This document shows positions 8,479 through 16,755 of a stretch of 64,000 nucleotides of DNA, piece after piece. The stretch's first letter is position 1. Every line of letters begins with the position of its first letter. A program made the translations under genes and the position numbers. Under the pieces are notes generated by a model that was given only the letters and a program-made list of their open reading frames with translations, was not told the origin of the DNA and did no database searches. Origin of the DNA: Hymenobacter fodinae (GTDB taxonomy: Bacteria > Bacteroidota > Bacteroidia > Cytophagales > Hymenobacteraceae); NCBI RefSeq assembly GCF_004745825.1, contig NZ_SRLA01000001.1, positions 1,116,001-1,180,000 of the forward strand, in the 5' to 3' direction.

Positions 8479-9717
8479 ATGATTACCCTGCTTTTCGACG
8501 ATCCTCTAATTCGGCCTCGCCTGTTACCCTTCACCTTTACTCGCCCCGTGGCGGCGCTGCGTTGTGGCATCCTGACCATTGCCGAGAAGTGGCAGCATTG
8601 GCTCAAAAACGAGCAAGTGGGGTACCTGACGGAGACCTACTTGCAAGGGAAGTTTCCGGCCGGCAACACGCAAGGACCGGCGCTGGTCATTAACGGCGCC
8701 GTGTGCCCCGATGCGTTGCTGGTACAGCAGGTGCAGCAATTGCAGCCCGGCGAGGCGCTATTTGATGAGCAGATGTTAGTGGCCGCGCACCTGGCTGATG
8801 CTTCGCAGGTGGCAGAGCTGATTCAGGATGGCTTCCAGCGCACCCGCGACGTAGCGGAGCCGGTAACGGCCATCAAGGAAGTGTGGCACCTGTTCCTGCG
8901 TAACGGCGCCGAAATTCGCCGCGACTTCGATTTGCTAACCAAAGGCCGTCAGTCGCAGCCCGTGGGCGACGCGCATACTATCGTGTACGCTCCCGAGAAC
9001 ATCTTTATCGAGGAGGGCGTGAAAATTCGGGCCGCTATTCTGAACGCCGAAGATGGACCCATTTACCTTGGCAGAAACAGTCAGGTGCACGAGGGAGCCA
9101 TTGTTAAAGGCCCCATGGCCCTGTGCGAAGGCTCACACATCAACGCGGGCGCTAAAATGCGTGGCGACAATACTGTTGGCCCCTTCAGCAAAGTAGGTGG
9201 AGAAGTTGGCAACAGCATCCTGTTCGGCTACAGCAATAAAGGCCACGATGGTTACCTCGGTAACTCTGTGATAGGGGAGTGGTGCAACCTAGGCGCTGAC
9301 ACCAACACCTCTAACCTGAAGAACAACTACGCCCCGGTGAAAATCTGGAGCCACGCGGCCGGTCGCTTTGTGAATACGGGTCAGCAGTTTTGTGGCCTAA
9401 TGATGGGCGACCACAGCAAGTGCGGCATCAACACCATGTTTAATACCGGTACGGTGGTGGGCGTGGGCGCTAATATTTTCGGGGCTGGTTTCCCGCGCAA
9501 CTTCATTCCAAGCTTCAGCTGGGGCGGAGCGGCAGGTTTCGAAACATTCCGGCTGCCGAAGGTGGCGGAGGTAGCCGAGCGCGTAATGGCACGCCGCCAC
9601 CTGGCCTACGATGAAGCTGAGCAAGCCATTATGAGCCATGTATTTGAGGCTACAATTAAAGACCGAGTATGGGACCGAGCCACTCCGGCCGCGCCCCAAG
9701 CCGGAGTAGAGCTGTAA
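8479..9717 (+). CDS. GlmU-like putative sugar nucleotidyltransferase
   Basis: 412 aa from ATG 8479 (MITLLFDDPLIRPRLLPFTF). The longer frame from 8329 contains the promoter and the rpmE2 terminator arm. The N-terminal part (about 1-190) resembles the degenerate nucleotidyltransferase domain of Bacteroidota GlmU-family proteins: TRPVAALRCGILTIAEKW and the GKFPAGN region. The C-terminal part (about 200-370) is a left-handed beta-helix of hexapeptide repeats (IRAAILNAEDGPIYLGRNSQ, then VVGVGANIFG), the fold of acetyl- and acyltransferases. It probably makes or modifies a UDP- or GDP-sugar, but the canonical GlmU GxGTRM loop is absent, so activity is uncertain. The stop is 9 bp before holB; the two form an operon. 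Confidence 0.85.
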   Translation: MITLLFDDPLIRPRLLPFTFTRPVAALRCGILTIAEKWQHWLKNEQVGYLTETYLQGKFPAGNTQGPALVINGAVCPDALLVQQVQQLQPGEALFDEQMLVAAHLADASQVAELIQDGFQRTRDVAEPVTAIKEVWHLFLRNGAEIRRDFDLLTKGRQSQPVGDAHTIVYAPENIFIEEGVKIRAAILNAEDGPIYLGRNSQVHEGAIVKGPMALCEGSHINAGAKMRGDNTVGPFSKVGGEVGNSILFGYSNKGHDGYLGNSVIGEWCNLGADTNTSNLKNNYAPVKIWSHAAGRFVNTGQQFCGLMMGDHSKCGINTMFNTGTVVGVGANIFGAGFPRNFIPSFSWGGAAGFETFRLPKVAEVAERVMARRHLAYDEAEQAIMSHVFEATIKDRVWDRATPAAPQAGVEL

Positions 9718-9726
9718 GATAACGGC

Positions 9727-10863
9727 ATGCGTTTCTCTGAAATTCCGGGTCAACAAGGCGTCAAGCAGGTGCTGGTGCAGTCGGTGCAGCGGCAGCACGT
9801 GGCCCATGCCCAGCTGTTTAGGGGGGCAGAGGGCTCGGCGGCGCTGGCATTGGCCCTGGCCTACGCGGCGTTCCTAAACTGTGAAAACCGTCCGGCCGAG
9901 GCCGAAGATTCCTGCGGGGAATGTTCCAGCTGTCAGAAAATAGACAAGCTGATTCATCCCGACCTCAACTTTATTGTGCCCGTTACAGCTACCAAAGCGG
10001 TGCCCAAAGATGCTGTTAGCAGCAAGTTTGCGGCCGATTGGCGGACGTTTGTCTTGGCGAATCCCTACCAAGGCCTCAACGATTGGATGCAGCACATTGG
10101 GGCCGAAAACAAGCAGGGCAGTATCTCGAAGGAAGAGAGCCTGCAGCTGCTGAAGCTGGTTTCGCTGAAGGCCTTTGAGGCGCAATTCAAGTTGGTGGTT
10201 ATCTGGCTGCCGGAGCTAATGCACCCCTCGGCCTCTAATGCTGTGCTGAAACTGCTGGAAGAGCCACCACCGGCTACCATTTTTCTGCTGGTGAGCAACG
10301 CCCCCGAGCAATTGCTGCCTACTATCATCAGTCGGGTGCAACCGGTGGTGGTACGCCCACTTACCGAGCCAGAGCTTACAGAATGGCTGCATGCGGTACA
10401 CCATGTCCCGGAAGCCAAAGCCCGGCAGATTGCGCAAGTGGTAGAAGGAAACCCCGGCGCGGCGCTGGCCTCAAAAGATGCTGCCACGGCTGATAACGAC
10501 TACTTTGCCTTCTTTGCCGATTGGATGCGCACCTGCTTCGGCGGCAAGGTGGATAAGATGCTCACTACCGCCGACGACTTCCAGAAGCTGGGCCGGGAGA
10601 ATCAGAAGGAGCTCTTACAGTATGCCCTTACGCTACTGCGCAAGGTGCTCCTGTTTGGCGTCGATCCGAACCTGGTGCCCCACCTGCCCGCCAGCGAGCA
10701 GCAATTTGTGCAAGGCTTTAGCCGCTTTGTAACACCCCGCAACGCCGATACTATCACCCGGGAATTAAACGAAGCGCACTATCACGTAGAGCGCAATGCC
10801 AACCCTAGAATGGTCTTCGTGGATACGTCACTGCGAGTGGCAGAGCTGCTGAAAATGGCCTAG
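9727..10863 (+). CDS. holB: DNA polymerase III delta' subunit (clamp loader)
   Basis: 378 aa. Part of the clamp loader that places the beta sliding clamp on DNA. The N-terminus (IPGQQGVKQVLVQSVQRQHVAHAQLF) matches the AAA+ fold. The P-loop is degenerate, as is usual for delta'. Cys52, Cys63, Cys66 and Cys69 form the zinc module. The sensor region KLLEEPPPATIFLLVSNAPEQLLPTIISRVQ (about 174-204) includes the conserved SRVQ (SRC-like) motif. The C-terminal third is the helical collar. It lies 9 bp after the GlmU-like gene. The stop codon is formed within GGCCTAG, a copy of the word enriched throughout the window. Confidence 0.92.
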   Translation: MRFSEIPGQQGVKQVLVQSVQRQHVAHAQLFRGAEGSAALALALAYAAFLNCENRPAEAEDSCGECSSCQKIDKLIHPDLNFIVPVTATKAVPKDAVSSKFAADWRTFVLANPYQGLNDWMQHIGAENKQGSISKEESLQLLKLVSLKAFEAQFKLVVIWLPELMHPSASNAVLKLLEEPPPATIFLLVSNAPEQLLPTIISRVQPVVVRPLTEPELTEWLHAVHHVPEAKARQIAQVVEGNPGAALASKDAATADNDYFAFFADWMRTCFGGKVDKMLTTADDFQKLGRENQKELLQYALTLLRKVLLFGVDPNLVPHLPASEQQFVQGFSRFVTPRNADTITRELNEAHYHVERNANPRMVFVDTSLRVAELLKMA

Positions 10864-10900
10864 AGGTGCTGTAAACGCTGAAAGTACAGCGTGGTAAAAA

Positions 10901-10929
10901 GCTATAGCAGGTGCTAAATCTGCTATAGC
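10901..10929 (+). terminator. Hairpin after holB (possible terminator)
   Basis: Perfect 10-bp stem GCTATAGCAG / CTGCTATAGC with a 9-nt loop, preceded by a smaller CGCTG/CAGCG hairpin. There is no T-run after it, so termination is uncertain. Confidence 0.5.
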
Positions 10930-10932
10930 CGG

Positions 10933-10960
10933 TTGGTAAGAGAGTAGGCCAGTATCTTTG
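10933..10960 (+). promoter_or_regulatory. Promoter for hemC
   Basis: TTG at 10933-10935, 17 bp spacer, TATCTTTG at 10953-10960. The leader to the hemC ATG would be about 100 nt. Confidence 0.55.
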
Positions 10961-11069
10961 CCTTGGCACCGGAGCAGATGGTAGGCCTAGGCAAAACGCA
11001 CCTGCCGGAACCGGTCTGCAATGGGCGGCTGTTATTCAGCGGCGGCTCAAAGAAAGCCGACAATTTCAC

Positions 11070-12038
11070 ATGTTAACAAGAAATCTTCTCGTGAAAAAGC
11101 CCATCCGCATCGGGACGCGTGGCAGTAAGCTGGCTCTCTGGCAAGCGAACCACGTAGCTGCTCGCCTAGAGCAAGCCGGTTTGCCCACCGAAATCGTCAT
11201 TATCACTACCCGTGGCGACGTAGTGCTGGATCGGTCTCTCGACAAGATTGGCGCGAAAGGCGTATTCACGGAGGAGTTGGAAGAGAGCTTGCGCACGGGC
11301 CACATTGATATTGCAGTGCATAGCGCCAAAGATGTGCAAAGCTCCATTCCCGAAGACCTGGAACTGCTAGCTTTCATGGAGCGGGAGAAAGTCAACGATG
11401 TTATTGTGAGCTTCGATGCTAACCTCGACCTGCAGCGCCCCGACCTGGTCCTGGGCACCAGCAGCACTCGCCGTAAGGCCATGTTGAAGCGCTTTCTGCC
11501 GCACGCCACTACGGCCGAGGCCCGCGGTAACCTGCAAACCCGCTTACGTAAGCTTGAGGAAGGGCAATATCATGCGTTGGTACTGGCCTACGCTGGCGTG
11601 CACCGCATGGAATATGACGGCCTGATCCGGTACGTCCTCCCCGAGACGCAATACATTCCGGCTACCGGCCAAGGCAGTGTGGCCATTGAGTCGGCTCGTA
11701 ACCTGGAGCCGGGCCTGAAGGCAGAACTACGGCGCGTGCTCGACCACCCCGATACCCACCTGGCCCTGGTAACGGAGCGGGCCTTTCTGCGCACGATGGA
11801 GGGCGGCTGCAGCATCCCATCGTTTGCGCTGGCAACGCTCACACCCGAGGGAAATGTGCACTTGCACGGCGGCCTCATCAGCCTCGATGGGCAGCAATTT
11901 ATTGACGTAAAGCAAACTGCTCCCGCCAATGATGCCGAGGCCTTAGGCATTCGCATTGCCGAAACAGTGTTGGCTCGCGGTGGGCAGCAGATTCTAGATG
12001 ATATCCGCCAAGTGCGGAGTGCCGAGAACGTGGCCTAG
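11070..12038 (+). CDS. hemC: Hydroxymethylbilane synthase (porphobilinogen deaminase)
   Basis: 322 aa. Joins four porphobilinogen units into hydroxymethylbilane in haem biosynthesis. The N-terminal GTRGSKLALWQ (about 14-24), HSAKDVQ, and the substrate-binding LGTSSTRRKAML are intact. Cys247 in EGGCSIPS is the attachment point of the dipyrromethane cofactor. The start at 11070 gives a short extension MLTRNLLVKKP before the conserved core; no closer ATG exists. No other hem genes are in the window. The stop lies in a GGCCTAGGCCTAG double copy of the enriched word. Confidence 0.97.
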   Translation: MLTRNLLVKKPIRIGTRGSKLALWQANHVAARLEQAGLPTEIVIITTRGDVVLDRSLDKIGAKGVFTEELEESLRTGHIDIAVHSAKDVQSSIPEDLELLAFMEREKVNDVIVSFDANLDLQRPDLVLGTSSTRRKAMLKRFLPHATTAEARGNLQTRLRKLEEGQYHALVLAYAGVHRMEYDGLIRYVLPETQYIPATGQGSVAIESARNLEPGLKAELRRVLDHPDTHLALVTERAFLRTMEGGCSIPSFALATLTPEGNVHLHGGLISLDGQQFIDVKQTAPANDAEALGIRIAETVLARGGQQILDDIRQVRSAENVA

Positions 12039-12071
12039 GCCTAGCTGCTGAACTGAGGCAAAAAACCAATA

Positions 12072-12103
12072 AGGCCTACGCAGATGATTTGCGTAGGCCT
12101 TTT
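12072..12103. terminator. Terminator between hemC and the DUF2238 gene
   Basis: AAGGCCTACGCA / TGCGTAGGCCTT stem, 7-nt loop, followed by TTTTTC. It lies between convergent genes and is preceded by an A-run on the other side. Confidence 0.85.
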
Positions 12104-12131
12104 TCACTTGAAACAAGTTTGGCTGAGTGGC

Positions 12132-12764
12132 CTAGGCCTCTGCACGCTGCGGGCCGCGACCAAACAGGGCGTACAGCACTAGGGCAAATACGGCACCACT
12201 GGTATCGGCGAGCATATCCTTCTGCGCGTCCCAAATGTCGCCCTGGCTACCGAGGAAAGCTGCTCCGGCTTCTCCGCCGGCCGTAACTGCGTACACCCAT
12301 TCAATGAGTTCGTAGCTCATGGCTACGGTACCAATCACGCAGAGCGGGAATAAATAGCTGATAAATCGGTTGCGGATGGTGCCATTGCGGTCAGTAAGTT
12401 CAATGATGGGATACGCATAAAACCCAACCGTGAAGTGGGCTACGCGGTCGTACATGTTGCGCTTAAAGCCAAACAAGGTGTTAAACCAATCGAAGGGCAC
12501 TTTCTCGAATGTGTAGTGCCCCCCAATGGTGTGCATAAACAGGAGTACACTCATGAGGGCGTAGGCCAGGTTGGAAAATCGTACCCCGCGCAGGTACAGC
12601 ACCACCAAAGCCACCACAATCAGAAAGATGGGAATGTTCTCGGCCCACCACGTGCCTCGCTCGGCTGGATTAATACCCAGTGCCACAAACTCAAGCAGGT
12701 ACACTACCAGTAATAAGGCCGGAAACCAGCGGAAAGCGGGGGCGGGAGGAGCCGGGTTGTTCAT
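12132..12764 (-). CDS. DUF2238 (YjdF-like) integral membrane protein
   Basis: 210 aa. About six transmembrane segments (for example FPALLLVVYLLEFVALGI near 14-31 and IPIFLIVVALVVLYL near 44-58). Conserved DUF2238 features are present: LFMHTIGGHYTFEKVPFDW in the middle, YDRVAHFTVGF, and SYELIEWVYA followed by QGDIWDAQKDMLADTSGA near the C-terminus. The acidic and His residues in those motifs are membrane-facing and may bind metal, but the family has no established function. Transcribed alone. Confidence 0.88.
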   Translation of the reverse strand: MNNPAPPAPAFRWFPALLLVVYLLEFVALGINPAERGTWWAENIPIFLIVVALVVLYLRGVRFSNLAYALMSVLLFMHTIGGHYTFEKVPFDWFNTLFGFKRNMYDRVAHFTVGFYAYPIIELTDRNGTIRNRFISYLFPLCVIGTVAMSYELIEWVYAVTAGGEAGAAFLGSQGDIWDAQKDMLADTSGAVFALVLYALFGRGPQRAEA

Positions 12765-12887
12765 GCAGGGAAACCTGAATAATAAGGAGGAGCTTGGCCC
12801 ACATACGCGGCCCCCGGGAAATAGCTGGAAATTGTGGAATAAATTTCCGGAATTCGCGCTTGAAGCTATATCAACCCCCTCTTAGTT

Positions 12888-13481
12888 ATGGATGAGTTTG
12901 CTATTTCTTCAGACCTGACTCTGGCAACCACTCGGCTGCGACTCCGCACGTGGCAAACCACCGATGCGGCTTCCTTGCACAGCTTACTAACCACAAACCA
13001 CGAGCGCCTGCGGCTGAACTTTCCCAAAACGCTGGCGGCTACGCGCACCCTGGCGGCAACGGCCGCATTCATTCGGGAGCGGCAGCGCGACTGGCAACAG
13101 CGTCGGGCCTATCAGCTAGGCCTGTGGCACGCCGAGGCGGAGCAGCTACTAGGGCTAGTGACCCTGCGCAATGTGGCCTGGGAAATTCCGAAAGCCGAAC
13201 TGGCCTACCTGCTCAGCGCCGAAGCAGAAGGACAGGGCCTCATGCAAGAGGCCTTAGGAGCTGTGCTGCGGTGGGCATTTGAAGAGCTTGGCCTGGTGCG
13301 CCTATACTGCCTGCTCCGGCCCGAAAATAAGCGCAGTGCCCAGCTGATTCAGCGTATGCAATTTCGACACGAGGGCTGTTTCCGCCAGGATTACCGGGGC
13401 GCAGATGGGCAGCTTTACGATCTAGACCAATATGCCCTGTTGCATAGGGAGTATGCACCCTTCGCTGCCGAAAGCGCGTAA
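12888..13481 (+). CDS. GNAT-family N-acetyltransferase (RimJ/RimL type)
   Basis: 197 aa. Begins with the RimJ/RimL opening strand LATTRLRLRTWQTTDAASLH. The central beta-4 contains the bulge and the acetyl-CoA pyrophosphate-binding loop AEGQGLMQEAL (about 113-123). It ends with the NKRSAQLIQRMQFRHEGCF motif of this subfamily. Transfers an acetyl group to an amine, in this family commonly ribosomal protein N-termini or small molecules; the substrate here cannot be told. A short AT-rich gap separates it from the divergent DUF2238 gene. Confidence 0.9.
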   Translation: MDEFAISSDLTLATTRLRLRTWQTTDAASLHSLLTTNHERLRLNFPKTLAATRTLAATAAFIRERQRDWQQRRAYQLGLWHAEAEQLLGLVTLRNVAWEIPKAELAYLLSAEAEGQGLMQEALGAVLRWAFEELGLVRLYCLLRPENKRSAQLIQRMQFRHEGCFRQDYRGADGQLYDLDQYALLHREYAPFAAESA

Positions 13482-13517
13482 CTTGGGGCCTTAGCTTGTT
13501 ATTAACCCTCTTTTTGC

Positions 13518-14159
13518 ATGAAGTTATCCGCTCGCCTTACCCTGTTGGTATGGGCTTTCCTGTTAGTTTCTGTTTCGCTACAGGCTGCCATATGGCCGCG
13601 CAAATCCAAGAAAGACCAACTCGTAACCATCACCACACCGCAGGGTGATATCCGATTGATCCTTTTCGATCAGACGCCTTTGCACAAGGCCAACTTCCTG
13701 AAGCTGGCTCAGAGCGGCTTTTATAATGGCACGACATTCCATCGGGTTATCCCCAACTTCATGATTCAGGGGGGGGACGCTAATTCCAAGGATACAGATC
13801 CCTCGAATGATGGCGCTGGCTCACCGGATGAAAAGCGTATTCCGGCTGAAATCCGGCCAGAGTTTACGCATAAATACGGGGCAGTGGCGGCCGCCCGTAC
13901 CGGCGACATGGTAAATCCACAACGAGCCAGCAGCGCCTCACAGTTTTACATTGTAGAAAACCACAACGGTACCCCGCACTTAAATGGGGCCTACACGGTG
14001 TTTGGGCAAGTTATCAGTGGCCTAGAAGTGGTCGACAAAATAGCCCAGCAGCCTGTGGCTGAACGCAACCGCCCCGTTACGGATATCAAAATGACGGTGA
14101 AGGTAGAGAAGGTGAAAAAAAAGAAAATCACGGAGCTCTACGGCTACCAGTATCGCTAA
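13518..14159 (+). CDS. Peptidyl-prolyl cis-trans isomerase, cyclophilin type, exported
   Basis: 213 aa. Residues 1-24 form a signal peptide. The cyclophilin domain begins near 33 (LVTITTPQGDIRLILFDQTP) and includes the catalytic FHRVIPNFMIQGGD (74-87). RASSASQFYIVENHN and LNGAYTVFGQVISGLEVVD complete the active site. It probably speeds proline isomerisation of proteins in the periplasm. GGD is encoded by a run of eight G. The next gene, a sugar-nucleotide reductase, starts 21 bp later, suggesting an operon without an obvious functional link. Confidence 0.94.
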   Translation: MKLSARLTLLVWAFLLVSVSLQAAIWPRKSKKDQLVTITTPQGDIRLILFDQTPLHKANFLKLAQSGFYNGTTFHRVIPNFMIQGGDANSKDTDPSNDGAGSPDEKRIPAEIRPEFTHKYGAVAAARTGDMVNPQRASSASQFYIVENHNGTPHLNGAYTVFGQVISGLEVVDKIAQQPVAERNRPVTDIKMTVKVEKVKKKKITELYGYQYR

Positions 14160-14180
14160 AAGCTGCCCGCTACCAACACC

Positions 14181-15089
14181 ATGAAACTACTTATTACCGG
14201 CTCTAATGGTCTGCTCGGCCAGAAATTGGTGGCTCTGTTACACCAGCAGGTGGGGGTGCAGCTGATTGCTACTTCCCGTGGGGAGAACAAGCTGGCCGCG
14301 CTCTACCCCCAGGTACGCTTCGTGCCACTCGACCTTACCAACCCAGCCAAAGTGCAGGAGGTAATAGCCACTGAGCAGCCAACGCACCTTATTCACACCG
14401 CCGCTATGACTAATGTAGACGAGTGTGAGCTTCACCAGGAAGCGTGCTGGCAAAACAACGTAACTGCAACTGAGTACCTGGTAGCGGCTTGTGAGCAGCA
14501 CAATGTGCACCTAGTGCATGTAAGCACTGATTTTATCTTTAGCGGCGAGCATGGCCCACTCATGGAGGAAGCTGCCCCTGGGCCTGTGAATTTCTACGGT
14601 CAAAGTAAACTGGCTGCGGAGCAGGCTGTACAGGCCTGCCGCACACCGTGGGCTATACTACGGACGGTGCTAGTCTACGGTACCGCCCATGAATATGGTC
14701 GCACCAATATTGTTCTGTGGGTTCGGGACTCTTTACGAGCTGGCAAGCACATTAAAGTTGTCAGCGACCAGCTCCGCACGCCCACCCTGGCGGAGGACTT
14801 AGCACAAGGCTGTTGGCTGGCTGCTAAGCATAACGCAACTGGCATTTACCACATCAGTGGGGAAGAACTCTTGACTCCGTACCAAATGGCGTTACAAGTA
14901 GCAGAGTTCTTCGGGCTAGATGCATCACTCATCGAAAAAGTAGATGCAAGCACCTTTTCCCAGCCTGCCACACGCCCGTTACGGACCGGCTTCATCATCA
15001 CGAAAGCTAAAACAGATCTGGGCTACCAACCTCGCACTTTCGCCCAAGGCATCGCGCTGTTAGCGCGGCAAACGGACGCCAGTGCGTAA
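14181..15089 (+). CDS. RmlD-like NAD(P)-dependent sugar nucleotide reductase (SDR family)
   Basis: 302 aa. N-terminal Rossmann motif ITGSNGLLGQK (residues 5-15). The SDR active site is Tyr139 and Lys143 (YGQSK), with the catalytic Ser/Thr in VSTDFIFSG (114-122). The overall pattern, including MTNVDECE and the C-terminal RTGFIITKAKTDLGYQP, matches RmlD (dTDP-4-dehydrorhamnose reductase) and its relatives. Because RmlA, B and C are not nearby, the exact substrate is unproven. It is cotranscribed with the upstream cyclophilin gene and followed by a terminator. Confidence 0.85.
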   Translation: MKLLITGSNGLLGQKLVALLHQQVGVQLIATSRGENKLAALYPQVRFVPLDLTNPAKVQEVIATEQPTHLIHTAAMTNVDECELHQEACWQNNVTATEYLVAACEQHNVHLVHVSTDFIFSGEHGPLMEEAAPGPVNFYGQSKLAAEQAVQACRTPWAILRTVLVYGTAHEYGRTNIVLWVRDSLRAGKHIKVVSDQLRTPTLAEDLAQGCWLAAKHNATGIYHISGEELLTPYQMALQVAEFFGLDASLIEKVDASTFSQPATRPLRTGFIITKAKTDLGYQPRTFAQGIALLARQTDASA

Positions 15090-15168
15090 GGCTTACCTTA
15101 AGTAAAGCCGGCCACATCCTGTATGAAGGAACGATGCCTCTGGTGCGCTTTATACGGGCATAAAAAAA

Positions 15169-15194
15169 CCCGCAGACAACGCCTGCGGGATTTT
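15169..15194 (+). terminator. Terminator after the RmlD-like gene
   Basis: CCCGCAG / CTGCGGG stem with a 7-nt loop, A-run before and ATTTT after. Confidence 0.8.
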
Positions 15195-15762
15195 CACACA
15201 CCTATTGCAACAACCTTAAGATCAGGCATACCTGCGAGCAACTGCAGAAGCCTGAGTCTAATATTTAATAATTAAATGTCTTACGACGAAACTTCTCCGA
15301 TGAGAAGTTTTTCCACTAGAACTACCGTGCCTTTGAAGATGTCGGTTCTAGTTACTACTACAGAGTAGTACATTTCTATCAGCTGCCGTAAGCCCGGGGG
15401 CCACGAAAGTCGTCTGACGCGTTACGTATGCAGGAGTTGTGCCTGAATAGCGTAGCTCCTCCGACGTTGAGAGAGCATAACTCTGTGAGTTAACAATTGA
15501 AAGAGCGGAATGAAACGAGTTGGCCTTTTATTCCTTTGTGCCGTTCCACATAACAATATTAAGGGGGCATAACAGTGCTGTAAAGGACACTTTTGCGCTA
15601 ATTGTGACTTGTATTTGTCTGTGATAGATTGTGAAGTATCAGGAAAGCCGCTAGTTAGCTACCTGTTTACTGTAAAAGATACAGGCTTTGGGCAAGCTAG
15701 ATAAGCAAAAGCGTAGTGCGCGGCAGATGCTAAAAGCTCAGGCGATTTTGTGAAAAAACGCC
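15195..15762. other. AT-richer intergenic region without a recognisable gene
   Basis: About 570 bp between the RmlD-like terminator and the end of the oligopeptide permease operon. It is visibly AT-richer than the surroundings and has no credible coding frame, tRNA or mobile-element signature. Near 15600-15640 there are three TGTGA pentamers (TTGTGAC, CTGTGAT, TTGTGAA), and TTGTGACA occurs at 15768-15775 in the end of the adjacent gene. I cannot assign a function. Confidence 0.7.
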
Positions 15763-16755
15763 TCATTTTGTGACATCGATTTCTGTCGTGACATTGAAAG
15801 TTTTTGCTTTCGTCAGCGCCTGTAGAGACCAAATAGTTAAGAATATGGCCATACCAGGGCACACTATTAGCCACCAAGCGGTAGGGGCAAGCCGCGAAGA
15901 AGCTAAAAGCCTACCCCAACTGGCAACTTCAGGCGGCAAGCCAACTCCTAGAAAAGACAAGGTGGTCTCTAGGCCTATAATCAAGGCGATGCTGAGTGGC
16001 ATACGCGCCAGAAGCACTGGCCAGACAACGGGCCAGATATGTTTCCAAACAATACGGAGTGGCGGTAGGCCTGCTGCTTCGGCGGCCATGATGAAGGGCA
16101 ACGGCACAGTGCGCAGTGTAGCGGCTCGCAAGAGCCGGGCAGCAGTAGTCCAGCAGGTGCAAATAAGGAGCACAATCAAGCCTAGTAACGAAGGCTGCTG
16201 AATAGCCGCTACCGTTAGAACCAGAACCAGTAACGGAACGGAATCGAGTAAGGCAACAAGTGCTTGAATCACATCATCCAACGGGATGGGAAGGAGCCTG
16301 CGGCCCCAATTGGAGCGGCTCAGCAACCAGCCAGTCACGGCACCTAGGCCTATGGCTCCCACTAGCAACATGTAGGGGGAGTTCCACAATGGACCCAGAA
16401 GTACTCCTGCCGCCAATACTGAAATTACTGTTGCGCCAAACCAGCCATAGGTAATACGTAGGCGGGTATTGCCAAAAAAACCTGCCAACGCCCCCAGCAA
16501 TCCGCCCACCAAATTCGCAAGCAAGGCAGCGGGTAGGCTGATGAGGAGAGTAGAGCGGGCACCGGCCAGCAAACTAGCCCACACATCACGGCCTACCGTA
16601 TCAGTCCCTAACCAATGATCTGGATGAAAGGGAGCAACAGTGGTATTTAATAAATCGGGTGGGGGAGTGGTGGTAGAGGCGCCTGCTGCCCCGAGTAGCA
16701 ACAGCAACAGCCAGCCCAAGGCTAGGAGAGAAATCCGCCGGAGTTTCCATTTCAT
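15763..16755 (-). CDS. ABC transporter permease, OppC/DppC type
   Basis: 330 aa. A membrane permease of a peptide-type importer. TM1 (about 10-26) precedes the OppC-typical HPDHWLGTDTVGRDVWASLLAGARSTL (about 44-70). Further helices surround the EAA loop EAAGLPPLRIVWKHIWP that docks with the ATPase (about 227-243). The C-terminal LETTLSFLGVGLPPEVASWGRLL is the OppC signature. It overlaps the OppB-type gene by 4 bp (ATGA), so translation is coupled. It is the last gene of the operon. No ATPase gene follows, so the nucleotide-binding subunits must be encoded elsewhere. Confidence 0.93.
   Translation of the reverse strand: MKWKLRRISLLALGWLLLLLLGAAGASTTTPPPDLLNTTVAPFHPDHWLGTDTVGRDVWASLLAGARSTLLISLPAALLANLVGGLLGALAGFFGNTRLRITYGWFGATVISVLAAGVLLGPLWNSPYMLLVGAIGLGAVTGWLLSRSNWGRRLLPIPLDDVIQALVALLDSVPLLVLVLTVAAIQQPSLLGLIVLLICTCWTTAARLLRAATLRTVPLPFIMAAEAAGLPPLRIVWKHIWPVVWPVLLARMPLSIALIIGLETTLSFLGVGLPPEVASWGRLLASSRLAPTAWWLIVCPGMAIFLTIWSLQALTKAKTFNVTTEIDVTK

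Noticed and set aside
13769..13776. Run of eight G in the cyclophilin gene as a phase-variation site
   Set aside because: It encodes the invariant Gly-Gly-Asp of the cyclophilin active site and is shorter than the sigma factor tract; codon constraint explains it.
15768..15775. TTGTGACA at the end of the OppC-type gene as an operator
   Set aside because: It is coding sequence for the last residues and downstream of the operon. It is noted with the other copies but not treated as a regulatory site.
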